Shown: positions 35,287 through 45,725 of the stretch, in pieces
Layout of the letters: each line of letters begins with the position of its first letter
How positions within the stretch are numbered: the first letter of the stretch is position 1
Assembly (NCBI GenBank): GCA_037974665.1
Contig: CM075767.1
Location: 89,244,644-89,308,643, forward strand
DNA: 64,000 nucleotides
DNA from: Ehretia macrophylla
Taxonomy: Eukaryota; Streptophyta; Magnoliopsida; Boraginales; Ehretiaceae
Direction: 5' to 3'
Position numbers and translations under genes: made by a program
Notes under the pieces: model-generated
Seen by the model: only the letters and a program-made list of their open reading frames with translations
Told to the model about the DNA's origin: nothing
The model's database searches: none

Positions 35287-35315
35287 TTAAGCCCATTGGG
35301 CCTTTTGAATGGGCC
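35287..35315 (+). promoter_or_regulatory. Conserved site II-like cassette upstream of the gene, representative
   Basis: TTAAGCCCATTGGGCC followed by TTTTGAATGGGCC lies at -90 to -62 from copy 47. It holds AGCCCA and two TGGGCC words, the sequence of plant site II elements bound by TCP factors. It is retained in nearly every unit of all families (CTTCTGAATGGGCC in B and C) although surrounding spacer differs. A regulatory role here is inference. Confidence 0.45.
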
Positions 35316-35345
35316 ATCTCTCTAGGTTGGGACTGTGAACCGTTA

Positions 35346-35376
35346 ACACATATAGGAATTGTGCCCTCAACATGAC
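35346..35376 (+). promoter_or_regulatory. Family A upstream promoter, representative (copy 47)
   Basis: ACATATAGG at about -31 to -22 supplies a TATA-like box, a GC dinucleotide lies at -14/-13, and C is at -1. This matches the external elements known for plant 5S genes (TATA-like near -28, GC near -12, C at -1). The same arrangement precedes most family A genes, with CATAAAGG in several. Confidence 0.75.
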
Positions 35377-35496
35377 GGGTGCGATCATACCAGCACTAAT
35401 GCACCGGATCCCATCAGAACTCCGAAGTTAAGCGTGCTTGGGCGAGAGTAGTACTAGGATTGGAGACCCCATGGGAAGTCCTCGTGTTGCACCCCC
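35377..35496 (+). rRNA. 5S rRNA: 5S rRNA gene copy 47 (family A)
   Basis: 120 nt. Changes: G85T, T88A, C95A, all near box C; positions 1-84 match consensus. Its promoter is used as the family A example. Confidence 0.96.
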
Positions 35497-35715
35497 TTTC
35501 AATTTTTTTTTGCCCTTGTTAGGGTTGCCAAGATACTTTATCTACCAAATCTCTATTACCGAATCCCATGGAACATTGGGCAGGACAACTTCGCTTCAGG
35601 TAAAGGCCGGGCCCGCAAACCGAGGGCGTAGGGCTTGTGACCAGGTCTCCGTCGCTCCGGTGCCCATAACTTTTGATCCTTACGGAGTTACGCGGCGCAC
35701 AGCCTACCGTTACAA

Positions 35716-35730
35716 AGCTCTCTGAGAGCT
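35716..35730. repeat. Spacer palindrome, family A form (representative)
   Basis: AGCTCTCTGAGAGCT has perfect 7-bp arms around a central T. It recurs at the same spacer position in most family A units. Confidence 0.7.
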
Positions 35731-36054
35731 CTACGACGGGGGCAGCTAGCTTGCTCGCTGTGCAACTTTTTGGTGCCCTAAATCGAACGTTTTCATCAAT
35801 TTCAGGCCACATTTTGTTCTTTTGCTCTATTTTTCTGTCCTGAATTGTATGTCGTGAGTAGTTAAAAGGACGACAACCTGACTCGCGGGACATCTGGGGG
35901 CCCTACAATGTGTCGATATCACGTCTTGCGAGGATGCTATGTTGTTGAAGCAAATGGGTTGTCATCAAGCCCATTGGGCCTTTTGAATGGGCCATCTCTC
36001 TAGTCTGGCACTGTGAACCGTTAACACATATAGGAATTGTACCCTCAACATGAC

Positions 36055-36174
36055 GGGTGCGATCATACTAGCACTAATGCACCGGATCCCACCCGAACTC
36101 CGAAGTTAAGCGTGCTTGGGCGATAGTAGTACTAGGATGGGTAACACCCTGGGGAGTCCTCGTGTTGTACCCCT
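36055..36174 (+). rRNA. 5S rRNA: 5S rRNA gene copy 48 (A/B junction), no normal terminator
   Basis: 120 nt. Changes: C15T, T38C, A40C, G70T, G89A, C92A, A100G, C114T. The gene end runs into a partial repeat of its own 3' end and then into family B spacer; the TTTTCAA and T8 tract are missing. Read-through would be expected if it is transcribed. Confidence 0.93.
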
Positions 36175-36192
36175 TGGGAAGTCCTCGTGTTC
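36173..36192 (+). pseudogene. Duplicated 5S 3' fragment at the A/B junction
   Basis: CCTTGGGAAGTCCTCGTGTT repeats gene positions about 93-112 directly after copy 48 and is joined to CCTCCGG, the start of family B spacer. It marks a recombination junction. Confidence 0.85.
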
Positions 36193-36731
36193 CTCCGGTT
36201 AGGGTTGCCAAGATACTTTATCCTCCACATTTCTATTATCGAATCCCACGGCAACTTGGGCAAGACAACTTCGCTTCACGTGGAGGCTGGGCCCGCAAAC
36301 CGAGGGCGTAAGGCTTGTGACCAAGTCTCTGTCGCTCCGGTGCCCATAACTTTTGATCAGTAAGGAGTTACGCGGCGCACATCATACCGTTTAAAGCTCT
36401 CCAAGAGCTCTACGACGGGGGCAACAAGCTTGCTCGCTGTGCCTTTTATAGAGCCCAAAATTGAACGTTTTTATCAGTTTCGGGCCACTTTTCTTAGTAA
36501 GCTCTGTCTTTTCGTCCCGGATCGTACATCGTGAGCTGTTAAAAGGACGACAACCTTACTCGCGGGACATTAGACGGCGCTACAAAGCGTCGATATCACA
36601 TCTTGCGAGGATGCTGTGTTGTTGAAGCGGATGGGTTGTTGTTAAGCCCATTGGGCCTTCTGAATGGGCCATCTCTATAGGCTGGGACTGTGATCCTTTA
36701 GCACAAAAAGGAATTCTACCCCCAACATGAC

Positions 36732-36851
36732 GGATGTGATCATACCAGCACTAATGCACCGGATCCCATCAGAACTCCGAAGTTAAGCGTGCTTGGGCGA
36801 GAGTAGTACTAGGATGGGTGAGTCCCTAGGAAGTCCTCGTGTTGCAACCCC
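36732..36851 (+). rRNA. 5S rRNA: 5S rRNA gene copy 49 (family B)
   Basis: 120 nt. Changes: G3A, C6T, C91G, C92T, G97A, C116A. First gene with the CAAAAAGG upstream box. The first T-run is TTTAG. Confidence 0.94.
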
Positions 36852-37408
36852 CTTTAGAATTTTTTTTCCTCCGGTTAGGGTTGCCAAGATACTTTATCTG
36901 CCACATTTCTATTATTGAATTCTATGGTACCTTGGGCAAGACAACTTCGCTTCACGTGGAGGCTGGGCCTGCAAACTGAGGGCGTAGGGTTTGTGACCAG
37001 GTCTCTGTCGCTCCGGTGCCCATAACTTTTGATCCGTAAGGTCTTACGCGGCGCACAGCATATCGTTGGAAAGCTTTCCGAGAGCTCTACGACAAGGCCA
37101 GCGAGCAAGCTCGCTCAGCCCTATTTGGAGCCCAAAATCGAACGGTTTCATTAGTTTTGGGCCACTTTTCTTATTAAGCTCTATTTTTCCGTCCCGAATC
37201 GTACGTCGTGAGCTGTTAAAAGGACGACAACCTTACTCGCGGGACATTAGAGGGGGGTACAATGCGTCGATATCATATCTTGCGAGGATACTGCGTTGTT
37301 GAAGCGGATGGGTTGTTGTTAAACCCATTGGGCCTTCTGAATGGGCCATCTCTCTAGGCTGGGACTGTGAACCTTTAACACAAAAATGAATTCTACCCCC
37401 AACATGAC

Positions 37409-37528
37409 GGGTGCGATCATACCAGCACTAATGCACTGGATCCCATCAGTACTCCGAAGTTAAGCGTGCTTGGTCGAGAGTAGTACTAGGATTGGTGACC
37501 CCCTTGGAAGTCCTAATCTTGCACCCCC
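37409..37528 (+). rRNA. 5S rRNA: 5S rRNA gene copy 50 (family B)
   Basis: 120 nt. Changes: C29T, A42T, G66T, G85T, G97T, C107A, G108A, G110C. Its spacer matches copy 53 closely (three units on). Confidence 0.93.
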
Positions 37529-38085
37529 CTTTTCAATTTTTTTTCCTCCGGTTAGGGTTGCCAAGATACTTTATCCACAAAATTTCGATTATCGAATTCC
37601 ACGGCAACTTGGGCAAGACAACTTCTCTTCACGTGGAGGCTGGGCCCGCAAACCGAGGGCGTAGGGCATGTGACCAAGTCTCTGTCGCTCCGGTGCCCAT
37701 AACTTTTGATCCGCAAGGAGTTACACGGCGCACAGCATATCGTTGGAAATTTCTCCGAGAGCTCTACGACGGGGGCAGCAAGCGTGCTCGCTATGCCCTT
37801 TTTGGAGCCCAAAATCGAACGTTTTCATTAGTTTCGGGCACCTTTTTTGATTAAGCTCTGTTTTTTCGTCCCGGATCATACGTCGTGAGGTGTTAAAAGG
37901 ACGACAACCTTACTCGCGGGATATTAGAGGGGGGTACAATGCGCCGATAGCACGTCTTGCGAGGATGCAACGTTGTTGAAGTGGATAGGTTGTTGTTAAG
38001 CCCATTGGGCCTTCTGAAAGGGCCATCTCTCTAGGCTGCGCCTGTGAACCTTTAACACAAAAAGGAATTCTACCCCCAACATGAC

Positions 38086-38205
38086 GGGTGTGATCATACC
38101 AGCACTAATACACCGGATCCCAACAGAACTCTGAAGTTAAGCGCGCTTGGGCGAGAGTAGTACTAGAATGGGTGACCCCTTAGGAAGTCCTCGTGTTTCA
38201 CCCCC
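38086..38205 (+). rRNA. 5S rRNA: 5S rRNA gene copy 51 (family B)
   Basis: 120 nt. Changes: C6T, G25A, T38A, C47T, T59C, G82A, C95T, G97A, G113T. Confidence 0.92.
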
Positions 38206-38730
38206 GTTTTCAATTTTTTTTCCTCCGGTTAGGGTTGCCAAGAAACTTTATCCACCTCGTTTCTATTATCGAATCCCACGGCACCTTGGGCAAGACAACT
38301 TCGCTTCACGTGGAGGCTGGGCCCAGAAATCGTGGGCGTAGGGCTTTTGACCAGGTCTCCGCCACTCCGGTGCCCAAAACTTTTGATCCGTAATGAGTTA
38401 CGCGACGCACAGCGTTCTGTTGGAAAGCTCTCCGAGAGCTCTATGGCGGGGGCAGCGAGCAAGCTCGCTGTGCCCCTTTTGGAGCCCAAAATAGAGCGTT
38501 TTCATCAGTTTCAGGCCACTTTTCTTATTAAGCTCTGTTTTTCCATTCCGGATCAAACGTCGTGAGCTGTTAAAAGGATGACAACCTTACTCGCGGGACA
38601 TTAGAAGGCGCTATAATGCGTCGATATCACATCTTGCGAGGATGCTATGTTGTTGAAGCAGATGGGTTGTTGTTAAGCCCATTGGGCCTTCTGAATGGGC
38701 CATCTCTCTAGGCTGGGATTGTGAACCTTT

Positions 38731-38762
38731 AACACAAAAAGGAATTCTACCCCCAACATGAC
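38731..38762 (+). promoter_or_regulatory. Family B upstream region, representative (copy 52)
   Basis: The equivalent position reads AACACAAAAAGGAATTCTAC, then CCCCAACATGAC. The T residues of the TATA-like box are replaced by A and the GTGCCC word by CTACCC, so the -13 GC is lost, while C at -1 is kept. Most B and C genes have this form; whether it supports transcription cannot be told from sequence. Confidence 0.6.
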
Positions 38763-38882
38763 GGGTGCGATCATACCAGCACTAATTCACCGGATCCCAT
38801 AAGAACTCCGAAGTTAAGCGTGCTTGGGCGAGAGTAGTACTAGGATGGGTGACCCCCTGGGAAGTCCCCGTGTTGCACCCCC
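38763..38882 (+). rRNA. 5S rRNA: 5S rRNA gene copy 52 (family B)
   Basis: 120 nt. Changes: G25T, C39A, T106C. Boxes A and C are unchanged. It shares CTAATTCACC and CCATAA with copy 55, three units on. Confidence 0.95.
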
Positions 38883-38883
38883 C

Positions 38884-38898
38884 TTTTCAATTTTTTTT
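38884..38898 (+). terminator. Family B RNA polymerase III terminator, representative (copy 52)
   Basis: TTTTCAA followed by T8 and CCTTCGG or CCTCCGG. Same geometry as family A with a one-base longer C run before it. Confidence 0.85.
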
Positions 38899-39101
38899 CC
38901 TTCGGTTAGGGTTGCCAAGATACTTTATCCACCACAATTCTATTATCGAATCCCACGGCACCTTGGGCAAGACAACTTCGCTTCACTTGGAGGTTGGGCC
39001 CGCAAACTGAGGGCGTGGGGCTTGTGACCAAGTCTCTGTCACTCCGGTGCCCATAACTTTTGATCCGTAAGGAGTTACGCGGCGAACAACATACCGTTTA
39101 A

Positions 39102-39116
39102 AGCTCTCCGAGAGCT
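39102..39116. repeat. Spacer palindrome, family B form (representative)
   Basis: AGCTCTCCGAGAGCT keeps both 7-bp arms of the family A palindrome; only the central base differs (C instead of T). Confidence 0.7.
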
Positions 39117-39438
39117 CTACGACGGGCGCAGCAACCTTGCTCGTTGTGCCCTTTTTGGCGCCCAAAATCGAACATTTTCATCAGTTTTAGGCAACTTTTT
39201 TTATTAAGCTCTATTTTTCCGTCCCGGATCGTACGTCTTGAGATGTTAAAAGGGCGACAACCTTACTCGCGGGACATTAGACGGTGCTACAATGTGTCGA
39301 TATCACATCTTGCGAGGATGCTGTGTTGTTGAAGCGGATGGGTTGTTGTTAAGCCCATTGGGCCTTCTGAATGGGCCATCTCTCTAGGCTGGGACTGTGA
39401 ACCTTTAACACAAAAAGGAATTCTACCCCCAACATGAC

Positions 39439-39558
39439 GAGTGCGATCATACAAGCACCAATGCACCGGATCCCATCAGAACTCTGAAGTTAAGCGTGCT
39501 TGTTCGAGAGTAGTACTAGGATAGGTGACCCCCCGGGAAGTCCTCGTGTTGCACCCTC
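39439..39558 (+). rRNA. 5S rRNA: 5S rRNA gene copy 53 (family B)
   Basis: 120 nt. Changes: G2A, C15A, T21C, C47T, G65T, G66T, G85A, T96C, C119T. Confidence 0.92.
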
Positions 39559-40115
39559 CTTTTCAATTTTTTTTCCTCCGGTTAGGGTTGCCAAGATACT
39601 TTATCCACAAAATTTCGATTATCGAATTCCACGGCATCTTGGGCAAGACAACTTCTCTTCACGTTGAGGCTGGGCTCGCAAACCGAGGGCGTAGGGCATG
39701 TGACCAAGTCTCTATCGCTCCGGTGTCCATAACTTTTGATCCGTAAGGAGTTACGCGGTGCACAGCATACCGTTGGAAAGCTCTTCGAGAGCTCTACGAC
39801 GGGGGTTGCAAGCTTGGTCGTTGTACCCTTTTTGGAGGCCAAAATCGAACGTTTTCATCAGTTTTGGGCAACTTTTTTGATTAAACACTGTTTTTTCGTC
39901 CCGGATCATACGTCGTGAGCTGTTAAAAGGACGAAAACCTTACTCGCGGGATATTAGAGGGTGGTACAATGCGTCGATATCACGTCTTGCGAGGATGCTA
40001 CGTTGTTGAAGTGGATAGGTTGTTTTTAAGCCCATTGGGCCTTCTGAATGGGCCATCTCTCTAGGCTGGGACTGTGAACCTTTAACACAAAAAGGAATTC
40101 TACCCCAAACATGAC

Positions 40116-40235
40116 GGGTGCGATCATACAAGCACTAATGCACCGGATCCCATCAGAACTCTGAAGCTAAGCGTGCTTGGGAGAGAGTAGTACTAGGATG
40201 GGTGACCCCCTGGGAAGTCCTCGTGTTGCACCCAC
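40116..40235 (+). rRNA. 5S rRNA: 5S rRNA gene copy 54 (family B)
   Basis: 120 nt. Changes: C15A, C47T, T52C, C67A, C119A. Box C is unchanged. Confidence 0.94.
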
Positions 40236-40792
40236 CTTTTCAATTTTTTTTCCTCCGGTTAGGGTTGCCAAGATGCTTTATCCACCACATTTCTATTATC
40301 GAATCCCACGGCACCTTGGGCAAGACAATTTCGCTTCACGTGGAGGCTGGGCCCGTAAACCGAGGGCATAGGGCTTGTGACCAAGTCTCTGTCGTTCCGG
40401 TGCCCATAACTTTTGATCCGTAAGGAGTTACGTGGTGCACAGTATACCGTTGGAAAGCTCTCCGAGAGCTCTACGACGGACGCAGCGAGCTAGCTCGCTG
40501 TGCCCCTTTTGGAGCCCAAAATAGAACGTTTTCATCAATTTTGGGCCACTTTTCTTATTAAGCTCTGTTTTTCCGTCCCGGCACGTACGTCGTGAGCTGT
40601 TAAAAGGAAGACAACCTTATTCGCAGGACATTACACGGCCCTACAATGCATCAATATCACGTTTTATGAGGATGCTATGTTGTTGAAGAAGATGGGTTGT
40701 TGTTAAGCCCATTGGGCCTTCTGAATAGGCCATCTCTCTAGGCTTGGACTGTGAACCTTTAACACAAAAAGGAATTCTACCCCCAACATGAC

Positions 40793-40912
40793 GGGTGCGA
40801 TCATACCAGCACTAATTCACCGGATCCCATAATAACTCCGAAGTTAAGCGTGCTTGGGCGAGAGTAGTACTAGGATGGGTGACCCCTTGGGAAGTCCTTG
40901 TGTTGCACCCCC
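40793..40912 (+). rRNA. 5S rRNA: 5S rRNA gene copy 55 (family B)
   Basis: 120 nt. Changes: G25T, C39A, G41T, C95T, C107T. Confidence 0.95.
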
Positions 40913-41468
40913 CTTTTGAATTTTTTTTCCTCCGGTTAGGGTTGCCAAGATACTTTATCCACCACAATTCTATTATCGAATCCCACGGCAACTTGGGCAA
41001 GACAACTTTTCTTCACATGGAGGTTGGGCCCGCAAACCGAGGGCGTAGTGCTTGTGACCAAGTCTCTGTCACTCCGGTGCCCATAACTTTTGATCCGTAA
41101 GGAGTTACGCGGTGAAAAGCATACCGTTTAAAGCTCTCCGAGAGCTCTACGACGGGGGCAGCAACCTTGCTCGCTGTGCCCTTTTTGGAGCCCAAAATCG
41201 AACGTTTTCATCAGTTTCAGGCAACTTTTTTTATTAAGGTCTGTTTTTTCATCCCGGATCGTACGTCTTGAGATGTTAAAAGGATGACAACCTTACTCAC
41301 GGGACATTAGACGGTAATACAATGCGTCGATATCACGTCTTGCGAGGATGCTGTGTTATCGAAGCGGATGGGTTGTTGTTAAGCCCATTGGGCCTTCTGA
41401 CTGGGCCATCTCTCTAGGCTGGGGCAGTGAACCGTTAACACATAAAGGAATTGTGCCCTCAACATGAC

Positions 41469-41588
41469 GGGTGCGATCATACCAGCACTAATGCACCGGA
41501 TCCCATCAGAACTCCGAAGTTAAGCGTTCTTCGGCGAGAGTAGTACTAGGATGGGTGACCCCCTGGGAAGACCTCGTGTTGCAACCCC
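41469..41588 (+). rRNA. 5S rRNA: 5S rRNA gene copy 56 (B array, A-type promoter)
   Basis: 120 nt. Changes: G60T, G64C, T103A, C116A. The upstream region reverts to family A (CATAAAGGAATTGTGCCCTC) while the post-terminator sequence is B (CCTCCG). Confidence 0.94.
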
Positions 41589-42146
41589 ATTTTAAATTTT
41601 TTTTCCTCCGATTAGGGTTGCCAAGATACTTTATCCACCACATTTCTATTATTGAATCCCACGGCACCTTGGGCAAGACAACTTCGCTTCACGTGGAGGC
41701 TGGGCTAGCAAACCGAGGGCGTAGGGCTTGTGACCAGGTCTCATTCGCTTCGGTGCCCATAACTTTTGATCCGTAAGGAGTTAAGCGGCGCACGGCATAC
41801 CGTTGGAAAGCTCTCTGAGAGCTCTACGTCGGGGTCAGCTAGCTTGCTCTCTGTGCCCCTTTTTGGCACCCAAAATCGAACGTTTTCATCAGTTTCAGGC
41901 CACATTTGTTCTTTTGCTCTATTTTTCCGTCCCCAATTGTACGTCGTGAGCAGTTAACAGGACGACAACCTGACTCGCGGGACATCTGGGGGCCCCACAA
42001 TGTTTCGATATCACGTCTTGCGAGGATGCTATGTTATTGAAGTAGATCTGTTGTCAATAAGCCCATTGGGTCTTTTGAATGGGCCATCTCTATGTGCTGG
42101 GACTGTGAACCGTTAACACATATAGGAATTCTACCCTCAACATGAC

Positions 42147-42266
42147 GGGTGCGATCATACCAGCACTAATGCACCGGATCCTACCAGAACTCCGAAGTTA
42201 AGCGTGCTTGGGCAAGAGTAGTACAAGGATGGGTGACCCCCTGCGAAGTCCTCGTGTTGCACCGCC
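42147..42266 (+). rRNA. 5S rRNA: 5S rRNA gene copy 57 (A/B hybrid), no normal terminator
   Basis: 120 nt. Changes: C36T, T38C, G68A, T79A, G98C, C118G. The promoter mixes A and B (CATATAGG then AATTCTACCCTC). Like copy 48, the gene end is followed by a repeat of its 3' end and CCTCCGG, with no T-run. Confidence 0.93.
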
Positions 42267-42283
42267 TGGGAAGTCCTCGTGTT
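42265..42283 (+). pseudogene. Duplicated 5S 3' fragment after copy 57
   Basis: CCTGGGAAGTCCTCGTGTT repeats gene positions about 94-112 and is joined to CCTCCGG. It is the same junction as at 36173-36192, about 6092 bp (nine units) away. Confidence 0.85.
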
Positions 42284-42825
42284 CCTCCGGTTAGGGTTGC
42301 CAAGATACTTTATCCACCACATTTTGATTATCGAATCACACGGCAACTTGGGCAAGACAACTTCGCTTCAGGTGGAGGTTGGGCCCGCAAACCGAGGGCG
42401 TAAGGCTTGTGACCAAGTCTCTGTCGCTCCGGTGCCCATAACTTTTGAACCGTAAGGAGTTACCCGTCGCACAGCATACCGTTGGAAAGCTCTCCGAGAG
42501 CTCTACAACGGGGGTGGCAAGCTTGCTCGCTTTGCCCTTTATAGAGCCTAAAATCGAACGTTTTCATCAGTTTCGGGCCACTTTTTTTTATTAAGCTCTG
42601 TCTTTTCGTCCCGGATCGTACGTCGTTAGCTGTTAAAAGGACGACAACCTTACTGTCGGGACATTAGACGGCGCTACAATGCGTCGATATCACGTCTTGC
42701 GAGGATGATTTGTTGTTGAAGCGGATGGGTTGTTGTTAAGCCCATTGGGCCTTCTGAATGGGCCATCTCTATAGGCTGGGACTACGAACCTTTAACACAA
42801 AAAGGAATTCTACCCCCAACATGAC

Positions 42826-42944
42826 GGGTGCGATCATACCAGCACTAATGCACCGGATCCCATCAGAACTCCGAAGTTAAGCGTGCTTGGGCGAGAGTAG
42901 TACTAGGATGGGTGACCCGTGGGAAGTCCTCGTGTTGCACCCCC
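42826..42944 (+). rRNA. 5S rRNA: 5S rRNA gene copy 58 (family B), 1-nt deletion
   Basis: 119 nt. Positions 1-93 match consensus; the only difference is GACCCGTGGG instead of GACCCCCTGGG (one base lost, one changed). Best preserved family B gene by eye. Confidence 0.96.
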
Positions 42945-43502
42945 CTTTTCAATTTTTCTTCCTCTGGTTAGGGTTGCCAAGATACTTTATCCTTCATATT
43001 TCTATTAGCGAATAACATGGCACCTTGGGCAAGGCAACTTTGCCTCACGTAGAGGCTAGGCCCGCAAACCGAGGGCGTAGGGCTTGTGACCAAGTCTCTG
43101 TCGCTCCGGTGCCCATAACCTTTGATCCGTAAGCACTTACGCGGCGCACTGCATATCGTTGGAAAGCACTCCGAGAGCTCTACGACAAGGGCTGTGAGTG
43201 AGCTCGCTATGCCCTTTTTGGAGCCCAAAATTGAACATTTTTATCAGTTTTGGGCCACTTTTCTGATTGTTGCTCTGTTTTTCCGTCCTGGATCTTACGT
43301 CGTGAGCTGTTAAAAGGACGAAAACCTTACTCGCGGGAAATTATAGGGCCCTACAATCTGTCGATATCACGTCTTGCGAGGATGCTGCGTTGTTGAAGCG
43401 GATGGGATGTAGTTAAGCCCATTGGGCCTTCTGAATGGGCCATCTCTCTAGGCTGGGACTCTGAACCATTAACACAAAAAGGAATTCTACCACCAACATG
43501 AC

Positions 43503-43622
43503 GGGTGCGATCATACAAGCACTAATGCACCGGATCCCATCAGAACTCTGATGTTAAGCATGCTTGGGCTAGAGTAGTACTAGGATGGGTGACCCCGTGG
43601 GAAGTCCTCGTGTTGCTCCCAC
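43503..43622 (+). rRNA. 5S rRNA: 5S rRNA gene copy 59 (family B)
   Basis: 120 nt. Changes: C15A, C47T, A50T, G58A, G68T, C95G, A115T, C119A. Confidence 0.92.
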
Positions 43623-44179
43623 CTTTTCAATTTTTTGTCCTCCAGTTAAGGTTGCCAAGATACTTTATCCACCACATTTCTATTGTCGAATGCCACGGCA
43701 ACTTGGGCAAGACAACTTCGCTTCACGTGGAGGCTGGGCATGCAAACCTAGGGCGTAGGGCTTGTGACCAAGTCTCTGTCGCTCCGGTGCCCATTACTTT
43801 TTATCCGTAAGGAGTTACACAGTGCGTAGCATACCGTTGGAAAGCTCTCCGAGAGCACTAAGATGGGGGCAGCGAGCTAGCTCGTTGTGCCCTTTTTGGA
43901 GCCCAAAATAGAACGTTTTCATCAGTTTCGGGCCACTTTTCTTATTAAGCTCTATTTTTTCGTCCCGGATCATACGTCGTGAGCTGTTAAAAGGACGACA
44001 ACCTTACTCACGGGACATTAGACGGCGGTACAATGCGGCGATATCACGTCTTGCGAGGTGCCTGTGTTGTTGAAGCAGATGGGTTGTTGTTAAGCCCATT
44101 GGGCCTTCTGAATGGGCCATCTCTCTAGGCTGGGACTGTGAACCTTTAACACAAAAAGGAATTCTACCCCCAACATGAC

Positions 44180-44299
44180 GGGTGCGATCATACCAGCATT
44201 AATACATCGGATCCCATTAGAACTCCGAAGTTAAGCGTGCTTGGTCGAGAGTAGTACTAGGATGGGTGACCCCCTAGGAAGTCCTCGTGTTGCACCCCC
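44180..44299 (+). rRNA. 5S rRNA: 5S rRNA gene copy 60 (family B)
   Basis: 120 nt. Changes: C20T, G25A, C28T, C39T, G66T, G97A. It is followed by 1.4 kb without a full gene. Confidence 0.94.
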
Positions 44300-45725
44300 C
44301 TTTTCAATTTTTTTTCCTTCGGTTAGGGTTGCCATGATACTTTATCCACCCCAATTCTATTATCGAATCCCACGGCACCTTGGGCAAGACAACTTCGCTT
44401 CACTAGGTGGCTGGGCCCGCAAACCGAGGGCGTAGGGCTTGTGACTAGGTCTCCGTCGCTCCGGAGCCCATAACGTTTGATCCGTAAGGAGTTACGCGGC
44501 GTACAACATACCGTTGGAAATCGCTTCGAGAGCTCTTCGACGGGGGCAGCTAGCTTGCTCGCTGTGCCCTTTTTGGAGCCCAAAATCGAACGTTTTCGTC
44601 AGTTTCGGGCCACTTTTCTTATTAAGCACAATTTTTCCGTCCCGAATCGTACGTCGTGAGCTGTTAAAAGGATGACAACCTTACTCGCGAGACATTAGAG
44701 GGCGGTACAATGTGTCGATATCACATCTTGCGAGGATACTGCGTTGTTGAAGCGGATGGGTTGTTGTTAAGCCCATTGGGCCTTCTGAATGGGCCATCTC
44801 TCTAGGCTGGGACTGTGAACCTTGCGTTGCACCCCCCTTTTCAATTTTTTTTCCTCCGGTTAGGGTTGCCAAGATACTTTATCCACCACATTTCTTTTAT
44901 CAAATGCCACGGCAACTTGGGCAACACAACTTCGCTTCACGTGGAGGCTGGGCCGCAAACCGAGGGCGTAGGGCATGTGACCAAGTCTCTGTCGCTCCGG
45001 TGCCCATAACTTTTGATCCATAAGGAGTTAGGCGGCGCACAGCATACCATTGGAAAACTCACCGAGAGCTCTACGACGGGGGCAGCAAGCTTGCTCGCTG
45101 TGCCCTTTTTGGAGCCCAAAATCGAATGTTTTCATAAGTTTCGGTCAACTTTTTTTACTAAGCTCTATTTTTCTGTCCCGGATCGTACGTCGTGAGGGTT
45201 GCCAAGATACTTTATCCACCACATTTCTATTATCGAATCCCACAGCACCTTGGGCAAGACAACTTAGCTTCACGTGGAGGCTGGGCCCGCAAACCGAGGG
45301 CTTAGGGCTTGTGACAAAGTCTATGTGCTCCGGGGCCCATAACTTTTGATCTGTAAGGAATTACGCGGTGCGCAGCATACCGTTGGAAAGCTCTCCGAGG
45401 GCTCCACGATGGGGGCAGTAAGCTTGCTCGCTATGCCCTTTTTGGAGCCCAAAATCGAACGTTTTCATCAGTTTCGGGCAATTTTTTTTATTAAGCTCTG
45501 TTTTTCCGTCTTGGATCGTACGTCCTGTGCTGTTAAAAGGATGACAACCTTACTCGAGGGACATTAGACGGTGCTACAATGCGTCGATATCATGTCCTGC
45601 GAGGATACTGTGTTGTTGAAGCGGATGGGTTGTTGTTAAGCACATTGGGCCTTCTGAATGGGCCATCTCTCTAGGCTTGGACTGAGAACCTTTAACACAA
45701 AAAGGAATTCTACCCCCAACATGAC
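44300..45725 (+). repeat. Gene-poor stretch of two shortened units
   Basis: One complete spacer leads to a junction at 44820-44823 where the promoter and almost all of a 5S gene are missing. A second spacer stops at about 45195, where CGTCGTGAG is joined directly to GGTTGCC of a third spacer, deleting the spacer end, promoter, gene and T-run. The third spacer ends in a normal promoter for copy 61. Everything here is 5S spacer sequence. Confidence 0.92.
44820..44836 (+). pseudogene. 5S gene remnant, last 17 nt only
   Basis: CCTTGCGTTGCACCCCC corresponds to gene positions about 104-120. Upstream it joins GACTGTGAACC of the promoter-proximal spacer, and CCTT is shared by both parents at the junction. 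Confidence 0.9.

Larger units (their letters stand above)
27046..36192 (+). repeat. 5S rDNA tandem array, family A, right block
   Basis: This continues the left block after the insertion: 14 genes (copies 35-48), spaced 674-678 bp, with the same family A promoter and spacer marks. It ends inside the unit of copy 48, where the sequence switches to family B at about 36192. Intergenic stretches hold only spacer. Confidence 0.97.
37409..41468 (+). repeat. Three-unit higher-order repeat, two copies of about 2.03 kb
   Basis: Copies 50, 51 and 52 correspond to 53, 54 and 55 (offsets 2030 bp). Shared private variants include CACAAAATTTCGATTATCG and CTTCTCTTCACGT after copies 50 and 53, and CTAATTCACC with CCATAA in copies 52 and 55. 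Confidence 0.75.

Noticed and set aside
42147-42283. Functional new terminator in the duplicated gene tail
   Set aside because: The duplicated tail has no T4 run, so it does not replace the missing polymerase III terminator.
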